Origin: Verrucomicrobiaceae bacterium
GTDB lineage: Bacteria; Verrucomicrobiota; Verrucomicrobiia; Verrucomicrobiales; Verrucomicrobiaceae
Direction of reading: 5' to 3'
Assembly: GCA_024232965.1 (NCBI GenBank)
Contig: JACKQF010000003.1
Span: 124,001-188,000, forward strand
DNA length: 64,000 nt
Below are positions 9,790 through 16,564 of the stretch, in pieces; within the stretch, counting starts at the first letter, position 1; each line of letters opens with the position of its first letter. The position numbers and the translations under genes are program-made. The notes under the pieces were generated by a model. It saw nothing but the letters and a program-made list of their open reading frames with translations, searched no databases and had not been told where the DNA came from.

Positions 9790-10645
9790 GCGAACAAGTA
9801 CGTGCGGCAGGCACGGGATCGTTCGCGAGATTTTTCCCGGCTGTCGAGGACTTGCGGCGGAACGGATGGAGCAGTTGGCCAGTTAACGTGGGAGACATCG
9901 CTTCATGGATGCCAAAGTTTCTCGGCGCAATGTCCACCGGCATGTAGAGTGTGCCAAAGAGAATGTCCCAGAAGGGGAAGAGTCCTGCAAAGTTTTTGTC
10001 CATCGCTTCTGCGTCCTTGGAGTGATGCCAGCGGTGAAAGGCCGGCGTCGCGATGACCTTGCGTAGCGGGCCGAAATCCCAGTCCACATCGGCGTGAAGG
10101 AAAATGGCGTAAAGCGTCAGAAAGGGTGCCGATGCCAGAGTTGCAAACGGATTGAACCCCAGTAGCAGCAACGGGGTGACCTGTGCCAATTTGTTGACCA
10201 GATCATTGACCGGATGCACGCGGACGCTGCTCAGCCAATCGAGTTGCTCGGAACTATGATGCACCGCATGGAACGGCCACCACCGCCTGCCATGAAAAAG
10301 CCGATGCGTCCAGTAAGCGACCAGATCCCCGAGCACCAGGATCTCGACGGCCTGTAACCACAAGGGTTGCAGCGAGAGGGGGCCGAAACCATCGAAGGTC
10401 TTTTCGACCAGGCTTTCCTTCGTCGCCACACCCAGGAGAACGATCAACCCCAGCGGCATCAAGAGCGTCAGTCGCGTCAGAGCCTTTGTGACGAATGGAG
10501 TGAAAATCCAGTAGCTGGCGTCCAAGATCCACTGCCTCCGAAACCAGCGCTTACCTCCCGCATTGCCAAAGAGGCGCTCGACAACCAGGAAGAGTATGGA
10601 GAGAACAACGAAACCGATGAGCGTGCCTTTGAGGGAAGGTGACAT
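9773..10645 (-). CDS. sterol desaturase / fatty acid hydroxylase family protein
   Basis: The protein has 290 residues from the ATG at 10645 (MSPSLKGTLIGFVVLSILF). An upstream in-frame ATG at 10708 would overlap the neighbouring gene. Several membrane helices alternate with the di-iron histidine boxes 'HRLFHGRRWWPFHAVHHSSE' and 'FHRWHHSKD'. These bind two irons that activate oxygen for hydroxylation or desaturation of a lipid at the membrane. The bacterial substrate cannot be told. It lies between the ferredoxin-like gene (46 bases upstream) and DUF1501 (overlapping), so a ferredoxin electron supply is plausible. Confidence 0.9.
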
Positions 10646-10691
10646 GACCCCCCTCAACGTGGCAGCCTGCCTTGCGGTAACAAGCTGCAGG

Positions 10692-11546
10692 TTATGAGTT
10701 GGCAGCATTCAGCGCCGCCTGAGCGCGGGCCTTGGCTTCTTCTGCCTTGCGCAGGATCTCGTCCGTGCTCGGCAGCGAGGCCAAAACATCGGCTGGAATG
10801 AAGCCATCGCCGACCAGTTTCGTCAGGCACTTCTTGCGTTCGTCCAGAGCTTTGTCCGGGCTGCGTTCCTTGGAAAAACGGCTGCGCGCGATCTCGCTGC
10901 GAGTGCGGAGGGAGGCATAGATGTCACCCCCGAGCAGCGAGGAGATATCCACTTTGATCTTCTCCCGGTTGGCTTCCTGATCGCTGACGATATCGCCATT
11001 GATCGGACCACCCAAATACTTGGGAAACATGATCGCCACCTCGGGGCAGACACGGGAACAGGCGGGGCAATTGGTCTTACAGTTGTCGTTGTTTTGTACC
11101 TGAATTTTGTTGTCGGCGCTGACGCCATAGACATCGAAGAGGCAGAAGCTCAGGCACTGCATGCAATTAGTGCAGCGGGAGTAGTCGATCACAGGGAACC
11201 AGGGCTTCCACTTGCCTGGCTCGTTCATGGGCTTGTCCCCGCGAGCACGCTCCACAATCGAAATGATCCCCTCGGCATCCAGATCGGTGATATCGCGCAC
11301 GGCGATGTCCACCAGTCCCGTAGCATCTTCCAGCACGGGCGCTTGACGTTCCGGGAAGACGCCAAGCACCAGCAGGCTGCGCTCATCCTGAGGCATCCCC
11401 GTCCGATCCTGTGCCGCCCGAGTGACGGCATACCCCTTGTCTAAAAGCGCCGCCATGACCTTGGCACGGGCTTCAGCAGGCAATGGCAAAGAACCTGTGC
11501 CCTCATAGAGGATGACGCGGAGCGGGCGATGAACGTGGGTGATCAT
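10692..11546 (-). CDS. 4Fe-4S ferredoxin-type protein
   Basis: This 284-residue protein has a 130-residue N-terminal part without recognised motifs. Two Cys clusters follow, 'CTNCMQCLSFC' and 'CKTNCPACSRVCP', of the kind that hold two 4Fe-4S centres. A charged, helical C-terminal region (Lys/Arg/Glu/Ala-rich) completes it. No signal peptide is visible, so it should be cytoplasmic. The position upstream of a di-iron sterol-desaturase-like protein suggests electron transfer to it, but that is inference; the long N-terminal part argues for more than a simple carrier. Confidence 0.8.
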   Translation of the reverse strand: MITHVHRPLRVILYEGTGSLPLPAEARAKVMAALLDKGYAVTRAAQDRTGMPQDERSLLVLGVFPERQAPVLEDATGLVDIAVRDITDLDAEGIISIVERARGDKPMNEPGKWKPWFPVIDYSRCTNCMQCLSFCLFDVYGVSADNKIQVQNNDNCKTNCPACSRVCPEVAIMFPKYLGGPINGDIVSDQEANREKIKVDISSLLGGDIYASLRTRSEIARSRFSKERSPDKALDERKKCLTKLVGDGFIPADVLASLPSTDEILRKAEEAKARAQAALNAANS

Positions 11547-11894
11547 GATTGGAGAGTAAACGAGCGGGAGGCAGCAGTTTCAAGTCGCAAATAGATCCGT
11601 AGCGTCAGCGGAGCCGGTCCGAAAAACCCGCACCGCCAGTGGTAACGGCGCGCCTCGCCACGGGTCGCTTCACCTCATTCATTGATGGGCGTGAAGGAGT
11701 TTTCTGGCATGGAAGATGGAACAAACGGCAAACGATCCAATGACGGGAGGAGTCGAGGAAGCGGAGGTGAGCTGCCAGAAGGTGTTGGACGATCGCGAAG
11801 CGAGATGCCGCCGCTCCTGCTGCCATGGTTTTGATCTAGCTCCGTAGATCCTTCTTGATGGTTGCCGATTCGAGATGAAGGCTCTCCTTCTTTC
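11547..11894. other. intergenic region without convincing content
   Basis: This 348-base gap separates divergent genes (ferredoxin-like protein on minus, dipeptide epimerase on plus). Short open frames exist on the minus strand (for example 11605-11826) but they lack family motifs and show low-complexity composition. I see no RNA gene, repeat or clear promoter; promoters for both flanking genes are expected here. Confidence 0.5.
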
Positions 11895-12848
11895 ATGCGC
11901 TGCGAACTACGCACACTTCACCTGACAGAGCCTTTTCACATTGCGCACGGCACATCGACGGAGCGTACCGTTCTGCGACTCTCCCACGACGGCGTCAGTG
12001 CTGAGGCTCCTTTTGTGCCTTACTACGCCGAATCGCCGGGAGCAGCGATGGCGGCTCTCAGCGCCTTGCATGATCCCTTCGATGCGCTGCCCGCAGATGC
12101 TCCGCGTGCGGCGAGGCTGGCGCATGATGTTTTGCAGCATCTGCTGCTGGCCCGCCGTGCCGGAGTTCCGTTGTGGCAGCACCTTCATCTCCCCGATCCC
12201 AATGGCCGGGCGGCCTGTCGCTCGCTGGGTATTCCCACCGACCTCGGCGCTTATCGCCAACGGGTCGCGGAAATCGCACGTCAGTTCCGTGTCGTCAAAC
12301 TCAAGCTTGGCAGCGGGGATCCAGGCCACGATCTGGGCATTGTGCGTGTAGCACGGGAGGCTGCGCCTTTGGCGACGCTGATTGCAGATGCCAACGGTGG
12401 CTGGACTCCGACGGAGGCTGCGGACCTGATCCCTCGGTTGGCCGCTTTGGGGCTGACGATGATTGAGCAACCGGTAGCCCATGGCCAGGGGCTCGCGCCT
12501 TGGATTGAGCTGAAGGCCGCGCTGCCAAGGCCGCCCATCGTGGTCTTTGCCGACGAAAGTGTGCAGACCTCCGCAGACGTGCCGGGAATGGCGCCCTTCG
12601 TTCAGGGGATCAGCGTGAAATTACTCAAGTGCGGGACGATCCGCGAGGCTCTGACCATGATCCGCGTTAGTCGGGATCTGGGAAAGCAAGTGCTGCTCAG
12701 TTGCATGATCGAGAGCAGTCTCGGCATCGCCGTTGCGGGGCATTTGGCAGGATTGGCGGACTACATCGATCTCGACGGCCATCTTTACCTTGCCAATGAT
12801 CCCGGCGGCGGCATCAAGTTTGATGAGCAAGGTTGTCTTCATCTTTAA
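11895..12848 (+). CDS. dipeptide epimerase (enolase superfamily)
   Basis: The protein has 317 residues from the ATG at 11895 (MRCELRTLHLTEPF); an ATG at 11862 would add 11 residues before the conserved start of the fold. It has the muconate-lactonizing-enzyme layout: the KxK motif at K135/K137 (VVKLKLG), metal ligands D165 (ADANGG), E191 (MIEQPV) and D220 (FADES), and the second lysine in 'SVKLLKCG' (K242/K245). Near the C-terminus 'YIDLDGHL' supplies the D-x-D (D292, D294) known in dipeptide epimerases to bind the dipeptide amino group. It should invert one residue of a dipeptide, classically L-Ala-D/L-Glu from peptidoglycan. An M20 peptidase gene starts 12 bases downstream, which supports a role in peptide recycling. 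Confidence 0.88.
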   Translation: MRCELRTLHLTEPFHIAHGTSTERTVLRLSHDGVSAEAPFVPYYAESPGAAMAALSALHDPFDALPADAPRAARLAHDVLQHLLLARRAGVPLWQHLHLPDPNGRAACRSLGIPTDLGAYRQRVAEIARQFRVVKLKLGSGDPGHDLGIVRVAREAAPLATLIADANGGWTPTEAADLIPRLAALGLTMIEQPVAHGQGLAPWIELKAALPRPPIVVFADESVQTSADVPGMAPFVQGISVKLLKCGTIREALTMIRVSRDLGKQVLLSCMIESSLGIAVAGHLAGLADYIDLDGHLYLANDPGGGIKFDEQGCLHL

Positions 12849-12860
12849 GCTCTCTTTTCC

Positions 12861-14081
12861 GTGTCTGACGCTCTCCGCCATTCCCTCGCCCAGCACTTTC
12901 CTGAAGCCATCGATTGGTTGCAGCGCATGGTGGAAATCAATAGCTTCACCGCCAACCCTGCCGGAGTAGATGCCCTGGGTCAGCTCACGGCGGAATGCTT
13001 TCAAGAGCTCGGCTTCCAGGCAGAGCAGGTGCCTTCAGAGCGCGCGGATTTTGGGCATCACTTGTTTCTGACAAAACCCATGCCGGGTGCGCCGCGGATC
13101 GTGCTCGTCACGCATCTTGACACGGTTTTTCCACCGGAAGAAGAACAGCGCAACGATTTCCACTGGCAACCCGCACCCGATGAAGGCCGCATCTATGGCC
13201 CAGGAACGGTGGACATCAAAGGCGGCACCGCTTTGATTTGGCTGATCCTTAAAGCCATGCGCGAGGTGATGCCAGAGGTGTTTAATGGGGTGGATTGGTT
13301 GATCGCTGCGAATGCCTCCGAAGAAGTGATGGCGACCGATTTTGCCCGCTTCACGGCCGAGCGTTGTCCAGCGGGGGCGGCGGCCGTCTTGGTCTTTGAA
13401 GGGGGACCGATCGAGCAAAACGAGTATCATCTGGTGACGGCGCGGAAAGGGCGGGCGGAATATCGACTAACGGCGCATGGAAAGGGTGCCCATGCTGGTA
13501 GCGCCCATGATCAAGGCATCAACGCCATCGTTGACCTAGCACCCGTGATCCAGGCCGCCGCTGCGCTGACGGATCCCGCACGTGAGATCACCGTCAACAT
13601 CGGCCACGTGCAAGGCGGCACGGTCTTGAATCGCGTGCCGCATCTCGCGGCGATTGAATTGGAGACGCGGACCTTTGACCCCGAGTTGTTGCAACAGACG
13701 GGCGCAGCGCTGGAGGCCCTGTCGCGCGAGGCATCGCCGGGCAGTTCAGGAATTGAGGTGGAGCGAATCGGCCTTTCCCCTTCATGGCCTGATGATGAGC
13801 GCACGCGAGGACTGGCCCGATACTGGCAGGAAGCAGGGACGGAGCTGGGCCTGCGAACAGGGCTGGTGAAACGCGGCGGTCTGAGCGATGCGAATTACCT
13901 CTGCGGGCTGGGCCCCACTCTGGATGGGCTCGGCCCTGCCGGTGCCAATGCCCACTGCTCCGAGCGAACGCCGGATGGCAGCAAGCTGCCGGAGTATGTC
14001 GAAACCACCTCCTTTTTGCCCAAAGCACTGCTAAACCTCACCGCCATTCGGCGACTGATAGCGGCGGTGAAAAGACCATAA
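12861..14081 (+). CDS. M20-family metallopeptidase (CPG2/ArgE-like)
   Basis: This 406-residue protein uses a GTG start 12 bases after the epimerase gene. Metal ligands of the M20 family are visible: H85 and catalytic D87 (THLDTVF), D118 (GTVDIKGG), E154/E155 (NASEEV), a Glu in 'LVFEGGP' and a late His in 'GANAHCSERTPDG'. The lid/dimerisation domain contains 'HGKGAHAGSAHDQGINAI'. It lacks a signal peptide, so it should cleave dipeptides or acylated amino acids in the cytosol. Pairing with the epimerase suggests that dipeptides are epimerised and then hydrolysed. The exact substrate is unknown. Confidence 0.88.
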   Translation: MSDALRHSLAQHFPEAIDWLQRMVEINSFTANPAGVDALGQLTAECFQELGFQAEQVPSERADFGHHLFLTKPMPGAPRIVLVTHLDTVFPPEEEQRNDFHWQPAPDEGRIYGPGTVDIKGGTALIWLILKAMREVMPEVFNGVDWLIAANASEEVMATDFARFTAERCPAGAAAVLVFEGGPIEQNEYHLVTARKGRAEYRLTAHGKGAHAGSAHDQGINAIVDLAPVIQAAAALTDPAREITVNIGHVQGGTVLNRVPHLAAIELETRTFDPELLQQTGAALEALSREASPGSSGIEVERIGLSPSWPDDERTRGLARYWQEAGTELGLRTGLVKRGGLSDANYLCGLGPTLDGLGPAGANAHCSERTPDGSKLPEYVETTSFLPKALLNLTAIRRLIAAVKRP

Positions 14082-14164
14082 AACCGCGAAGAGTTCCCAC
14101 TTTTAGAATAGCATGCAGATTAATCAATGACCCGCGCATCTCCCACTGAAGACAAGCAAAACAA

Positions 14165-14177
14165 GATAAAGGTTATC
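14165..14177. repeat. REP-like palindrome, dispersed copy 1
   Basis: GATAA-AGG-TTATC, set in ACAAGATAAAGGTTATCAGA. It matches the core of the 45-bp tandem repeats at 14871-15050 (ACAAGATAACAGTTATCAAA) apart from the central bases. It lies in the 184-base gap after the M20 peptidase gene. Confidence 0.6.
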
Positions 14178-14265
14178 AGATGACTGGTGGCGCAATTTTT
14201 ATTCTGTAAAAGTGGCGATCAGTTTTGTCGACGGGTTTAGTGCTCGGCTTAGCCGTTAATCTGCC

Positions 14266-14622
14266 ATGATTTTGACTGACGAAAGAAGGCGTGTCCTAAA
14301 GAAAATTAATCTTGTTGGTGGCCGCATAGCATCGGTCCTTCTGCTGCTATCGGTTTTGACTGGGGCGCTTTCGTTCGGATATAGTAGGCACAGAACAAAC
14401 CTTTACGTGAAGTTGGAGAAGGGTGAGCAATACGAAACCGTCGTCGCTAAGTTGGGGGAGCCAACTTTGAAAAAGGGCGTAAACCTTAATCCCGTGTATT
14501 GGGGCAGTTTACCGTATCCTTCGCCTACTCCTGCAGTTCTGGAGTGTCGGTGGGAGAGTATTCCCACGTTTCTTGTTTGGTTCGACGCAAACGGTCGAGT
14601 CGTCGGTAAACAAAAGTGGTGA
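14266..14622 (+). CDS. hypothetical membrane-anchored protein
   Basis: This 118-residue protein has one N-terminal helix (about residues 20-40, SVLLLLSVLTGALSFGY) preceded by basic residues. The short extracytoplasmic part carries the segment 'YETVVAKLGEPTLKKG', reminiscent of the SmpA/BamE-like 'V...LG.P' turn, then 'SIPTFLVWFDANGRVVGKQKW', which also fits that fold's last strands. I do not recognise a named family. The gene is more AT-rich than its neighbours and sits between two REP-like palindromes, which suggests insertion or transfer. Function unknown. Confidence 0.6.
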   Translation: MILTDERRRVLKKINLVGGRIASVLLLLSVLTGALSFGYSRHRTNLYVKLEKGEQYETVVAKLGEPTLKKGVNLNPVYWGSLPYPSPTPAVLECRWESIPTFLVWFDANGRVVGKQKW

Positions 14623-14647
14623 GGTGTTCGAAGAAAAGGTGAAAATA

Positions 14648-14660
14648 GATAAAAGTTATC
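14648..14660. repeat. REP-like palindrome, dispersed copy 2
   Basis: GATAA-AAG-TTATC followed by AAAT, matching the flank of the tandem-repeat core. It lies directly upstream of the decayed transposase fragment, as the tandem array lies directly upstream of the intact transposase. Confidence 0.6.
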
Positions 14661-14693
14661 AAATTGTGACCAAACTGACTGAACCAGCGGGTG

Positions 14694-14870
14694 CTGGGGA
14701 GGCGGCGGATCCGTTGGTTGGGGTGAAGGCGTTGACGGGGGTTTATGTGGGGATCAATCGGAGGTGTTGGGGGCGGAAGCGGATTCGGGGGGATGAGGGG
14801 CGGTCGAATGTTTAGCATGTGATGTCTCGCACCTGTGGTGGGAGGTCTTTTTTGATGGGACGGCACGGGA
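14694..14870 (+). pseudogene. 5' fragment of a RAYT transposase gene
   Basis: This stretch aligns without large gaps to the region 15130-15310 of the intact transposase gene downstream, encoding the equivalents of 'LLGVKALTGVYVGINRKCW' and 'GRSNVYHVMSRTCGG'. An in-frame TAG at about 14813 replaces the Tyr codon of YHVMSRT. The similarity stops at about 14870, exactly where the 45-bp tandem repeat begins, so the catalytic part is missing. It is a dead copy that arose by duplication of the element. Confidence 0.85.
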
Positions 14871-15050
14871 GAACAAGATAACAGTTATCAAATAGTTGCT
14901 ATTTTGCTTTTGTCAGAACAAGATAACAGTTATCAAATAGTTGCTATTTTGCTTTTGTCAGAACAAGATAACAGTTATCAAATAGTTGCTATTTTGCTTT
15001 TGTCAGAACAAGATAACAGTTATCAAATAGTTGCTATTTTGCTTTTGTCT
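14871..15050. repeat. four tandem 45-bp repeats with two palindromes each
   Basis: Units begin at 14871, 14916, 14961 and 15006 and are identical except for the last base of the fourth. Each unit contains GATAAC-A-GTTATC and, right after it, AAATAG-TTG-CTATTT, so each can fold into two small hairpins. The array ends 14 bases before the start codon of the RAYT transposase gene. Palindromic units next to a RAYT gene fit REP/BIME-type elements, although REP sequences are usually GC-rich and these are AT-rich. There are no spacers, so it is not a CRISPR array. Confidence 0.95.
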
Positions 15051-15064
15051 GCAATCGTCGGGCG

Positions 15065-16222
15065 ATGAGTGCAACAACTGTGATGAACAAACCGCCTGAA
15101 TCTGCCTCGCAATCGACGCTTTCGCCACCCGAGGTGGGCGTGGCGGCTGCGGAGGGTCGTGATCCGCTTCTCGGGGTGAAGGCGCTGACGGGTGTGTATG
15201 TGGGGATTAATCGGAAGTGTTGGGGGAGGAAGCGGATTCGCGGGGATGATGGGCGCTCGAATGTCTATCATGTGATGTCGCGCACCTGCGGTGGGGAAAT
15301 CTTCTTTGATGAGACGGAGCGCGAGGCGTTGGTCTTGGTAATGCGAAAAATGGCTCGGTTCTGTGGGATCAAGATTCTGACTTACTGCATCATGGGGAAC
15401 CACTTCCATGCGCTGGTGCGGGTGCCGCACAAGGGGACTTGGCTGGAGGAGCGCTTTGGGCGTCCTGGGGCTGCTGGCTTGGAGGAAAAGCTGTTTGAGC
15501 ACATGCGACTGCTCTACAGCAAGGCGCATGTTGCGGCGGTGAAGGAGGACTTTGCGAAGTTGCGGACGATGGGCGGGGGGATGGAGTTGTTGGTGCAGGA
15601 GCGGGTCTCGGCGATGCTATCCCGGATGTGTGATGTGAGCGCTTGGATGCAGGAGGTGAAGGTGCGGTTTAGTCGGTGGTATAACCGACGGCATGCGCGG
15701 CAAGGGACGCTTTGGATGGGGAAGTTTAAAAGTGTGTTGGTGGAACGAAAGCACTACACGGGCACGAAAGGTAATGAGCGGGAACCGGATGTGGCTCGGC
15801 TGATGGCGGGCTACATCGATTTGAATCCGGTGCGGGCGAAGTTGGTGGAGGGTGCGGAGGACTGGCGATGGAGTGGGTGGTCTGCGGCACTTGCTGGGGA
15901 TAAGGAGGCCATCGCGGGGTTGTGTGATGTGCTGCATTGCAGCGCGAAAGAATGGGCTTTTTGGGGGAAGCGTGTTTACGGGGGGATGGTGTCGGAGCGG
16001 CGGTCGGATATTGAGCGGTTGGCGGCGAAGGCTCGTGAAATGGAGGCTGGAGGGCGGCGGACCTTACTGGTGAAGATCCCTGAGTTCAGTCGCAGTTTGG
16101 TGATTGGAGCGGTTGAAGACGGCTTTGTGGAGTCGGCGAGCACGGACGGACGGAGGCGACGAAGTCGGGTGGGAGTCTTGCAGGGCGTCGCGGTGCGGAT
16201 GGTCGCTAGCAATGCTCGGTAG
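15065..16222 (+). CDS. REP-associated tyrosine transposase (RAYT, IS200-like Y1 HUH)
   Basis: This 385-residue protein has the N-terminal 'VYHVMSRTCGG' and the HUH motif 'YCIMGNHFHALVRV' (H113, H115). Further on come 'RFSRWYNRRHARQGTLWMGK' and 'YIDLNPVRAKLV', typical of RAYT/TnpA-REP proteins; the catalytic Tyr is probably Y206 or Y250. Compared with ordinary RAYTs (about 150-250 residues) it has a 60-residue N-terminal extension, an insertion of about 70 residues after the HUH motif and a long basic tail. It should cut single-stranded DNA at palindromic sites, and palindromic repeats lie just upstream. Alternatively the start could be the next ATG at residue 7. Confidence 0.9.
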   Translation: MSATTVMNKPPESASQSTLSPPEVGVAAAEGRDPLLGVKALTGVYVGINRKCWGRKRIRGDDGRSNVYHVMSRTCGGEIFFDETEREALVLVMRKMARFCGIKILTYCIMGNHFHALVRVPHKGTWLEERFGRPGAAGLEEKLFEHMRLLYSKAHVAAVKEDFAKLRTMGGGMELLVQERVSAMLSRMCDVSAWMQEVKVRFSRWYNRRHARQGTLWMGKFKSVLVERKHYTGTKGNEREPDVARLMAGYIDLNPVRAKLVEGAEDWRWSGWSAALAGDKEAIAGLCDVLHCSAKEWAFWGKRVYGGMVSERRSDIERLAAKAREMEAGGRRTLLVKIPEFSRSLVIGAVEDGFVESASTDGRRRRSRVGVLQGVAVRMVASNAR

Positions 16223-16564
16223 CTGACTTGAAGAAGAGCGATTCGCAAGTGGGGGCGATCGGGGCTCCCTGTTGCTAGGCGCCTCGCCGACTGGCGAGCT
16301 TTGACGTGCACTTCGAAGTGGTCCCGAGGCGGGCTTGTGTCGAGTCGGACAAAGGGGAAAACAATTCGGTGGGAGATGAAGGTCTGAAGTGACTTGCTCG
16401 TAGCCCGTGGATCGCTGCTGGAATGGCGGCTTTGATTTACTTGGGATCGGTGCTGTCAAGCACTGACCTCGGGAAAAAGTTTCGGTTTGGGAGCGCTTAA
16501 GGGTTGCCGTGGGGTGGTGTCTCGCTACCCAGACCAGACTCATTTTCCAACCCGACTACTTTTC
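16223..16564. other. intergenic region with one small hairpin
   Basis: This 342-base gap lies between the transposase and tex. A hairpin CTCGCC-GACT-GGCGAG occurs at 16283-16298, followed only by CTTTG, so it is a weak terminator candidate at best. I see no gene, no repeat of the upstream palindrome and no clear promoter. Confidence 0.4.

Noticed and set aside
11605..11826. 73-codon minus-strand frame in the 11547-11894 gap
   Set aside because: No motif, no ribosome site and Arg/Ala-rich composition; not supportable as a gene.
14871..15050. Tandem repeat considered as a CRISPR array
   Set aside because: Repeats are directly adjacent with no unique spacers, and no cas gene is present.
16283..16298. 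Hairpin CTCGCC-GACT-GGCGAG considered as the RAYT terminator
   Set aside because: No T tract follows and it is about 60 bases after the stop; too weak to call.
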